NCBI GenBank assembly: GCA_019239825.1
Contig: JAFAZK010000308.1
Location: 1 to 41,361, forward strand
From: Verrucomicrobiota bacterium
Lineage (GTDB): Bacteria; Verrucomicrobiota; Verrucomicrobiia; Chthoniobacterales; JAFAMB01
DNA: 41,361 nucleotides
Direction: 5' to 3'
This document shows positions 34,510 to 41,361 of this stretch, piece by piece. The notes under the pieces are model-generated. The model made no database searches. It saw only the letters and a program-made list of their open reading frames with translations, and was not told the DNA's origin. The translations under genes were made by a program, and so were the position numbers. The first letter of the stretch is position 1, and every line of letters starts with the position of its first letter.

Positions 34510-35499
34510 TCAGGTCAGCAAAGGACAGGTGTATGACGCTCTCCTGGTAAGACTCCAGACTAGTACCTGGCTAATTATACGCGTTGGCTGGAACGAAAGG
34601 ATGTTAAAAAGCATGCTTGCCAAACCATGTCGTCCAGCCTCTCTGATGATAGGTAGCAGCGCTATGCGGCCGAGAAGAGGATTTCCTCCTGCGTCGGGGA
34701 CGAGGCCCGAGGTGCTTGATTCTAACTTCCCGGCGGGGGTCGGCTGGGCCAAGCCCAGCGCTGCGATGTTTGCCGAGGAGCTGAAGGTGATAAGCTCTAT
34801 GCCGGTCTGGAGTGCCAATTTAGGGCGGCGATCGCGGTCCCTAGCTGCCAGATTAAAGACACCTGCTGGAAGCAATGCGGAGATACATTCTGAGATTCGC
34901 AGTACTGTCAATGGGACGGACAGAGGAGGTCTCAGGACCATGGTTTCTCCCGCGAGCAATGCCGGAAGTACCTTCCCAAATGTCATCAGGATCGGCAGGT
35001 TCCTTGTCCCCCGCCTACCAGCGTGGTCGATGGGGACGTAACACTTGGTTATGTGCTGCGGGGCCTGCGCATTCGTCTCCTTGTGGCCGATTTCCATTTG
35101 TGTCAGGGTCAACCTGAATGCGTTAATCAGAAGCTTAGCTTCCCACTTAGCTTCCGACAATGAGATCCGCAGTTCCGCGGAAAGAAGGATGCTCCACTCA
35201 TCCGCGTGCTCGTCAAATATATCGGGTAATCTTGCTAATATTGTTTTCCGACGATCGAATCCTAGGGCATCCCATGCCCAAAATGCCTGCCGGGCAGCGC
35301 TAACGGCGAGAGCTAATAAACCGTTCTCCACACCGGTATAGGTTGCTGCCTGATTCCTATTCGGAGAACCAATATGCGATGTCGCTCTGCCAGTAGATAT
35401 AACTTCACCGGCAATAATCCACGAAGCATTCTCATGTTTTGCCCGGTCGACGATGCCATCGTGCCCAGTTCCCAAAGGAGTCACATCGATCTTGCTCAT
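34510..35499 (-). pseudogene. Aldehyde dehydrogenase relic (open for 329 codons)
   Basis: The N-terminal half is collinear with NAD-dependent aldehyde dehydrogenases: AARQAFWAWDALGFDRRKTI, then FGKVLPALLAGETMVLRPP (the usual AxKVAPALAAGNTVVLKPS) and LPAGVFNLAARD. Key sites are broken: the PWNFP loop reads RNLPI, the GSTxxG cofactor loop reads SSSANIAAL, the ELGG glutamate segment reads PDAGG, and where FxNxGQxC with the catalytic Cys is expected it reads FNILSFQP. The C-terminal third is missing. It begins with an ATG after GAGAAG and has a palindrome 80 nt upstream, as a once-regulated gene would. I treat it as a decaying pseudogene. A neofunctionalised product is less likely. Confidence 0.65.
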
Positions 35500-35970
35500 G
35501 TTACTTCTCAGCCTTTAATAACCGGCTGGGTGCTGCCGGTGTTGGCGCCCGGGCGACGTAAACGTACTGGATTCGTTTCATGTTACCTCGCGATGGTAAC
35601 ATCAGGGCAAGTCAAGCTTCAATGCGACCTTGGTATTGGACGACCTATACCGCAGGATGGCTTCGCCGGTGGTAGAGCAAAACGGTTTCCCGTCATCTTA
35701 GCTTCGCTCACTGCGCGACCAACCTCGGGTTGATAGGGCCTTGTTGCTACCGTTACTCGGTCGCCGCACTACAAAGGGTTTCTCGTGTTAGGTTCGGTGC
35801 GTAGAAATCGAACGGTAACTATTCGTGCTTATGGTGTGATCCAGGACGAGGTGGCAGCTGCAAAGATGTGAAACAAGAAGGTTTATTCGATCCGCTCGAT
35901 TCTTGTCTAACGAAGTCTCCAAAAATTGCCGCTTAGCGATCAGCAGTCGAACGAATTGGTCATCGTCTGT
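35500..35970. other. Non-coding spacer upstream of the ALDH relic
   Basis: Apart from the palindrome at 35580-35602, I see no gene, repeat or RNA here. Short open frames on the plus strand mirror nothing recognisable. It is probably part of the same decayed stretch. Confidence 0.4.
35580..35602. promoter_or_regulatory. Operator-like palindrome upstream of the ALDH relic
   Basis: ATGTTACC-N7-GGTAACAT is a perfect 8-bp inverted repeat, the size and spacing of TetR- or MerR-type operators. It lies 81 nt upstream of the relic start. No regulator gene is nearby. Confidence 0.35.
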
Positions 35971-36729
35971 TCAGGCTGCGGTCCAGCCGCCGTCGACCAA
36001 TAGGGTCGTACCGGTAGTGAATTTTGCGGCGTCGGAGGCAAGGTAGAGAACGGCAGCTGCGACTTCTTCAGTGGTGCCCAAGCGACCGACGGGATGCAAC
36101 GACCTAAGCCAATTCCGCCGGTCGGCTTCTGTTCCCACCACCCGGGCAATCATCTCAGTATCCACAACGCCAGGAGCGACTGCGTTGATCCTGATACCTT
36201 GGTTTGCGAATTCCAGCGCGAGGGCCTTAGTAAGTCCTTCCACCGCATGCTTTGCCGCGACGTAAATACTCGCCTGGGCCGCTCCGATATGTCCAAAGAC
36301 ACTCGACGTGTTAACGATAGCGCCGCCCCCATTTTTGAGCATCGCGGCGATTTCATGCTTCATAGAATTCAGGACCCCCCACACGCTGACGTCGAAGACG
36401 CGCCGATATTGTTCCTCGGTAACTTGATCAAGCGAGCCGGCAAATTCGACGCCAGCGTTATTAAATGCAACATCGAGACGACCGTAGGTTGATTGAACGA
36501 AGTCGATCGTTTTCGCGACATCGGCGTTCTGAACGACGTCGGCGCGAAAAAACGCTGCCGTACCTCCAGTTTTTGTAATCTGGGCGGCGACGGTGCTCCC
36601 TTCCTTTTCTCGGCGTCCGGTGATGACAACTTTGGCTCCGGCCTCGGCGAAGGCTAGCGCCGTAGCTTTGCCGATACCAGAAGTTCCTCCGACAACTAGA
36701 ACGACTTTGTTAGTATAGCAGTTTGGCAT
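35971..36729 (-). CDS. SDR-family NAD(P)-dependent oxidoreductase (252 aa)
   Basis: Classical short-chain dehydrogenase. Cofactor motif GGTSGIG (14-20), NNAG motif, catalytic Ser143, Tyr156 and Lys160 (SSVFG then YVAAK), and the C-terminal PGVVDTEM and DGGW typical of the glucose-1-dehydrogenase/3-oxoacyl-ACP reductase group. TGRR after the second strand suggests NADP preference. The substrate is not predictable. It is divergent from the kinase-like gene at 36802 with 72 nt between start codons, so the two share a promoter region. Confidence 0.93.
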   Translation of the reverse strand: MPNCYTNKVVLVVGGTSGIGKATALAFAEAGAKVVITGRREKEGSTVAAQITKTGGTAAFFRADVVQNADVAKTIDFVQSTYGRLDVAFNNAGVEFAGSLDQVTEEQYRRVFDVSVWGVLNSMKHEIAAMLKNGGGAIVNTSSVFGHIGAAQASIYVAAKHAVEGLTKALALEFANQGIRINAVAPGVVDTEMIARVVGTEADRRNWLRSLHPVGRLGTTEEVAAAVLYLASDAAKFTTGTTLLVDGGWTAA

Positions 36730-36801
36730 AACAAATAGAGACTAATTTGCCTTTGCCTAAGCGAGCGCAAATATTGGGCGATATGGGAGTGGATAGACTT
36801 C

Positions 36802-39800
36802 GTGATTGAGCTATCACAATACGCTTTCGAGACGTTGCGAAAGGATGAGGAATTTGTCCTTTATCGAGGGCAAGGTAAGGGCTTCCCGTCCCGGATTCTG
36901 GTGCTTTCTCCCATGAGGCAGCTTCCTTTGCAGGAGAATCTAAAACGACTCGAGAACGAATACTCTTTGAAAGAATCCTTGGATCCGAGCTGGGCTACCC
37001 GACCGGCTGCCATTTGCGCCCATTGGGACCGTACCGTACTGGTGTTGGAGGATCCCGGCGGGGTGCCTCTCGACTCGGCGTTTGGGCGTTCGTGTGCGGC
37101 GGCTACAGGAGCGCGTGAGGGTAAAAGCAAAGGGTTGGAACTAGGTCGGTGCTTGCGTGTGGCCAGCAGCCTGGTGACCTCGATTAGGGCTTTGCACAAG
37201 CAGGGTATCATTCACAAGGACATAAAACCCGCAAACGTTCTAGTGGACTCGGTGACTGGGCGATGCTGGTTGACTGGCTTTGGAATAGCCTCACGACTTC
37301 TCCGCGAACGGCAGTCTGCCGCGCCTCCCGAGTTTATCGCCGGGACCCTTCCGTATATGGCACCCGAGCAGACTGGGCGAATGAACCGTTCGATTGATTC
37401 ACGGAGCGATCTGTACTCGTTCGGGGTTACGCTTTACGAAATGCTGACGGGAACTTTGCCGTTTTCGGCCTCGGATCCAATGGAGTGGGTTCACTGTCAT
37501 ATCGCCAGACAGCCGGTATCTCCGGACGCGGTATGCGATAAGATTCCGGCGCAAGTTGCAGCTATTGTCATGAAGCTATTGGCCAAGACGGCTGAAGAAC
37601 GTTATCAGACAGCAGCTGGAGTCGATGCCGATCTTCGACGGTGTCTTAGTGCTTTGGAGGCGATAGAGAGGAGCTTTTGCCAATCGGAGGCAGCTCAGAC
37701 AAACCGGTGTGCGTCCGGCTCGACTGATCTCGCCGAAGTTTTACCGGGCATTGCTGCGTTTCCACTTGGCGAACACGATACGCCGGATCGTCTTTTGATT
37801 CCCGATAAGTTATACGGACGCGCTCAGGAAATTGAGACTTTGCTCGACTCGTTCGATCGCATTGTCGTCAATGGCAGACCTGAGCTGGTGGTCGTGTCCG
37901 GGTACTCTGGAATTGGTAAATCCTCGATCGTTAATGAGCTGCACAAAGTGTTGATTCCGCCTCGAGGTCTCTTCGCGTCGGGTAAATTCGACCAGTATAA
38001 GCGCAACGTACCTTACGCTACTTTAGCTCAGGCTTTCACCGGTCTCATCCGTCCGCTTCTCAGTAAGAGCGAATCCGAGCTCCAAGTCTGGCGGGCCGCA
38101 TTTAGCGAGGCGCTTGAGCCAAACGCTACGCTCGTTTGCGACCTGGTTCCTGATTTGAAGCTGATCATTGGAGAGCAGCCTCCGGTGCCAGAACTTGCGC
38201 TCCAAGAGGCGCAACCTCGTTTCCAAATGGTATTCCGGCGATTCATCGGAGTATTCGCGCGAGCCGAGCATCCCTTGGCCCTGTTTCTGGATGATTTGCA
38301 GTGGCTTGACACGGCTACGCTGGACTTTCTAGAGGATCTGACGACTCAGTCAGAGGTGCAGCACTTGATGGTGATCGGCGCCTATAGAGATAATGAGGTC
38401 GACGCCAGCCATCCGCTTCGGCGCAGGCTGGAGAAAATCCGCCGAGCCGGGGCGGCCGTACACGAAATTGTTCTAGTTCCGTTAAATCGGGGCGACTTGA
38501 CGCAATTGATTGTGGATTCTGTTCAATGTGAACCGCAAGAGGCGGTCCCGCTGGCCGAATTGATTCATGAAAAGACTGGCGGGAATCCATTCTTCGCGAT
38601 TCAGTTTCTTTCTGCGCTGGCCCAGGAGGAATTGCTCGCTTTCGATCATCGTGACGGCAGATGGTCTTGGGACCTGAGTCGCATTCAGGCTAAGGGCTAC
38701 ACGGACAATGTCGGGGATTTAATGGTTGGTAAGCTAAACCGTCTGCCCGTGATAACCCAGCAGACGCTGGAAGAGTTTGCCTGCCTTGGAAACAGCGCGG
38801 AAGTCGCTACGCTTTCGATTGTTCACGGGACGTCGGAAGCGGAGGTCCATGCAGATCTGTGGGAGGCACTTCGTCTGGAGCTTATTGGTCGAACGGACGG
38901 CTCGTATAGATTCCTTCACGACCGTATTCACGAAGCGGCCTATTCCTTGATTCCAGCGGAACTGCGCGGCGACGCTCATCTGCGAATAGGGCGGCTGTTA
39001 ATAACTGCCACTCCAATAGAGAGACGTGAGGAAGCCGTCTTCGAGATCGTTAGTCAACTCAATCGTGGGGCGGCGTTGATTAGTTCGCCTGCAGAGCGAG
39101 CACAAGTAGCACAGTTAAACGTGATGGCAGCCAAACGGGCGAAGGAGTCCGCCGCGTACACTTCGGCGCTTAACTATCTGTCCGAAGGTGCGGCAATGTT
39201 GGAGTCCGATGCCTGGGAACGGCACCGTCAGCTGACTTTCGAATTAGAATTGCACAGAGCAGAATGCGAATTCTTAACTGGGCAGTGTGCCGCTGCGGAT
39301 GAGCGCTTGACCATGCTAGCGTCTCGCGCAGCGGATGCCGTCGAATTAGCGACTGTCACTAGCTTACATATCGAGTTATACACGACGACCGGTCGGAGCG
39401 ATCGCGCGGTTACCATTTGTCTTCAGTACCTTCAACATTCGGACGCCGACTGGCCCCATCATCCGGCAGCAGAGGAAGTCCGCGGAGAGTACGAGCGAAT
39501 TTGGAAAAAAATCGGGAGCCGGACGATTGAAGAACTCATTGAATTGCCGACGATGAGTGATCCGACATCCCTGGGCACATTAGATGTTCTAACCAAGGTC
39601 TTGCCGGCGGCAATGTTTACAGACGTCAACCTCAATTCTCTGTTCGTCTGTCGGATGGTTAATCTCACCCTTAAGGACGGCGTCAGCGACGGCTCGGCAT
39701 TTGCATTTGTGTGCTTGGCCATGATCGCAGGTCCCAGCTTCGATAATTATAAGGACGGATTTCGATTTGGGCGGCTTGCCTATGAATTAGTGGAGAAGCG

Positions 39801-41361
39801 CGGGTTAAAACGATCCCGGGCCAGGACCTACACGGTCCTAGGGTCCTGCGTAATGCCATGGACGAAAGAATTTCGACTTGGCCGCGACCTTTTAGAACGG
39901 GCCTTCGAGATCGCGAACCAGATTGGGGATCTTAGTTTTGCGGCGTACAGCTGCGTGAATCTGAATACAAACCTTTTCGCAGCAGGAAGTCCGCTGACGG
40001 AGGTAGAACGTGAAGCCCAGAATGGCTTGGGATTCGCGCGAAAGGTTGGCTTCAGGGCAGTGATTGACCACATCGCTTCGCAGCTTGCATTGATCCGAAC
40101 ACTTCGAGGTTCAACGCCGAGATTCGGATTCTTCACTGACGGACAATTTGACGAGATTCGCTTCGAAAGCGGATTGGCGGTTGCAACGGAGGCGCAGCCG
40201 GGGTGCTTTTATTGGATCCTGAAATTACAAGCGCGCTTCTTTGCCGGGGAGTATAACTCCGCTGTCGACGCCTCGCTAAAAGCTCGACAGTTGCTTTGGA
40301 CGGCAGAATCACACTTTGAAGCGGCGGAATATCACTTTTATGCTGCTCTGGCCCGAGCCGCCCTATTCCGTTCTGCGAGATCTTCGCCCGTCAACGCGAC
40401 AACGAGGGATGGACATCTGAGAGCGATAACCGAGCATCATACGCAACTCGCGCGGTGGGCAGAAAACTGTCCCAACAATTTCGAGGACCGGGTCGCTCTG
40501 GTGGAAGCCGAGATTGCCCGAATCGAAAACCGCGAACTCGATGCGGAGCGCTTGTACGAACAGGCCAGACGCTCCGCGCATGCTAACGGGTTTATTCACA
40601 ACGAGGCACTTGCCACCGAGCTCGCGGCGGATTTTTACGCGGAGCGCGGCTTCGATTTGATTGCGCGAGGCTACCTGCAGAAGGCTCGGGCTGGATATCT
40701 TGCTTGGGGTGCGGTTGGCAAGGTACGACAACTAGATCAGACACATCCGCAACTCATCGAGGCGGGCCCTGCATCAACGTTCACGAGCACAATCGGCGCG
40801 CCGGTTGATCAATTGGACATGGCTGCCGTCGTCAAAGCCTTGCAAACTCTGTCGAGCGAAATCGTTTTTGAAAAACTGATAGACACGCTCATGCGCATGG
40901 TAATTGAGCAGGCCGGCGCTCAGCGCGGTCTGTTAATTCTAATCCGAGACGCAGATGTGCGAATCCGGGCAGAAGCGACCACTTTCCGAGATATCATCCA
41001 AGTGCGCCTGCGAGACGCACTCATCGACGCGGATACCGTGCCAGAGTCCATCATTCATTATGTCAGACGCACTCGGGAAAGCGTGATTCTGGATGATGCT
41101 TTAATCCGGCAGCCGTTTTCTACCGATATTTACGTTCGTCAGCGGCAGGCTCGCTCGATTTTCTGTTTGCCGTTAACTAATCAAACCAAACTGATCGGAG
41201 TGCTTTATCTCGAGAATAATTTGGGCCCCGACGTTTTTACGCCGATCCGGATCGCAGCGTTAAGCCTGCTAGCCTCCCAGGCGGCCATCTCAATCGAGAA
41301 CACACGCCTTTACCGCGATCTTGAAGAACGTGAAGCAAGGATTCGCCGCCTGGTTGATGCT
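36802..41361 (+). CDS. Kinase-like/AAA-ATPase/GAF multidomain signalling protein, 3'-truncated
   Basis: Starts at GTG 36802 (reads IELSQYAFETL, the usual beginning of this family), with purine-rich GGGAGTGGA upstream, and is open to the window end (1520 codons). Residues 1-285: Ser/Thr-kinase-like domain with HKDIKPAN (138-145) and APE (187-189), but DFG is GFG (159-161) and no glycine loop or VAIK lysine is seen. About 335-620: AAA/STAND ATPase with Walker A GYSGIGKS (367-374) and Walker B LFLDDLQW (494-501). About 620-1330: helical TPR-like repeats. About 1354-1505: GAF sensor domain. In this family a histidine kinase or guanylate-cyclase output domain normally follows, here outside the window. 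Probably a large cytoplasmic signal integrator. Confidence 0.92.
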   Translation, partial: MIELSQYAFETLRKDEEFVLYRGQGKGFPSRILVLSPMRQLPLQENLKRLENEYSLKESLDPSWATRPAAICAHWDRTVLVLEDPGGVPLDSAFGRSCAAATGAREGKSKGLELGRCLRVASSLVTSIRALHKQGIIHKDIKPANVLVDSVTGRCWLTGFGIASRLLRERQSAAPPEFIAGTLPYMAPEQTGRMNRSIDSRSDLYSFGVTLYEMLTGTLPFSASDPMEWVHCHIARQPVSPDAVCDKIPAQVAAIVMKLLAKTAEERYQTAAGVDADLRRCLSALEAIERSFCQSEAAQTNRCASGSTDLAEVLPGIAAFPLGEHDTPDRLLIPDKLYGRAQEIETLLDSFDRIVVNGRPELVVVSGYSGIGKSSIVNELHKVLIPPRGLFASGKFDQYKRNVPYATLAQAFTGLIRPLLSKSESELQVWRAAFSEALEPNATLVCDLVPDLKLIIGEQPPVPELALQEAQPRFQMVFRRFIGVFARAEHPLALFLDDLQWLDTATLDFLEDLTTQSEVQHLMVIGAYRDNEVDASHPLRRRLEKIRRAGAAVHEIVLVPLNRGDLTQLIVDSVQCEPQEAVPLAELIHEKTGGNPFFAIQFLSALAQEELLAFDHRDGRWSWDLSRIQAKGYTDNVGDLMVGKLNRLPVITQQTLEEFACLGNSAEVATLSIVHGTSEAEVHADLWEALRLELIGRTDGSYRFLHDRIHEAAYSLIPAELRGDAHLRIGRLLITATPIERREEAVFEIVSQLNRGAALISSPAERAQVAQLNVMAAKRAKESAAYTSALNYLSEGAAMLESDAWERHRQLTFELELHRAECEFLTGQCAAADERLTMLASRAADAVELATVTSLHIELYTTTGRSDRAVTICLQYLQHSDADWPHHPAAEEVRGEYERIWKKIGSRTIEELIELPTMSDPTSLGTLDVLTKVLPAAMFTDVNLNSLFVCRMVNLTLKDGVSDGSAFAFVCLAMIAGPSFDNYKDGFRFGRLAYELVEKRGLKRSRARTYTVLGSCVMPWTKEFRLGRDLLERAFEIANQIGDLSFAAYSCVNLNTNLFAAGSPLTEVEREAQNGLGFARKVGFRAVIDHIASQLALIRTLRGSTPRFGFFTDGQFDEIRFESGLAVATEAQPGCFYWILKLQARFFAGEYNSAVDASLKARQLLWTAESHFEAAEYHFYAALARAALFRSARSSPVNATTRDGHLRAITEHHTQLARWAENCPNNFEDRVALVEAEIARIENRELDAERLYEQARRSAHANGFIHNEALATELAADFYAERGFDLIARGYLQKARAGYLAWGAVGKVRQLDQTHPQLIEAGPASTFTSTIGAPVDQLDMAAVVKALQTLSSEIVFEKLIDTLMRMVIEQAGAQRGLLILIRDADVRIRAEATTFRDIIQVRLRDALIDADTVPESIIHYVRRTRESVILDDALIRQPFSTDIYVRQRQARSIFCLPLTNQTKLIGVLYLENNLGPDVFTPIRIAALSLLASQAAISIENTRLYRDLEEREARIRRLVDA

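Noticed and set aside
34529-35041. 170-codon plus-strand open frame
   Set aside because: Mirror of the aldehyde dehydrogenase relic. Its translation has no family-like motif.

Overview
The window looks like chromosomal DNA from a soil bacterium, most likely Verrucomicrobiota (Chthoniobacterales-like). I infer this from its moderate-to-high GC, weak or absent Shine-Dalgarno sites at many starts, families of palindromic intergenic repeats, long exported TPR proteins and a zinc-finger anti-sigma/sigma pair. No rRNA or other phylogenetic marker is present, so the assignment is tentative.

Region 1 (1-24438) is an accessory island built around five TPR-CHAT proteins, a caspase-like peptidase fold with a His/Cys dyad. 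Four (1-2058, 2287-5430, 7379-10891, 12725-16066) are close paralogues sharing the C-terminus GPFI-x3-xGKP. The fifth (18941-21472) belongs to a different CHAT lineage. Every one whose N-terminus is visible has a signal peptide, so they should act outside the cytoplasm, unlike the cytosolic TPR-CHAT proteins known from immunity. Between them lie a small membrane protein translationally coupled to a conserved 431-aa protein of unknown function (5573-7110), a Tat-type exported protein (11124-11738), an exported DUF7477-like repeat protein in operon with CHAT-4 (11842-12699), an exported all-helical protein (16358-17134), a 65-aa protein (18644-18841) and a 3-methyladenine DNA glycosylase (17255-17833). 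The island ends with an anti-sigma-like membrane protein (21725-23047) and a sigma-70-like factor (23371-24438) on the minus strand.

The most striking signal is a shared upstream element, AGTAT-N17-CATC(T/C)A, usually followed by a short dyad. It sits on the correct strand just ahead of CHAT-2, the 5573 operon, the Tat-type protein and the 16358 protein. Weaker versions precede the DUF7477/CHAT-4 operon and the 65-aa gene. It could be the promoter of a dedicated regulon, perhaps read by the sigma factor encoded at the end of the island.

Region 2 (24779-32922) is ordinary metabolism and transport: a D-2-hydroxyacid dehydrogenase, a GH15 glucoamylase/trehalase-type enzyme, a ClC chloride transporter with CBS domains in operon with a PTS EIIA-like protein, a TatD-type nuclease, a YjbQ/UPF0047 protein and a TerC membrane protein. 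Several families of inverted repeats lie between these genes.

Region 3 (32949-41361) holds a metallo-beta-lactamase-fold protein with three altered metal ligands, about 2 kb of decayed DNA containing an aldehyde dehydrogenase relic, an SDR oxidoreductase, and the 5' 4.5 kb of a giant kinase-like/AAA-ATPase/GAF signalling protein that runs off the window.
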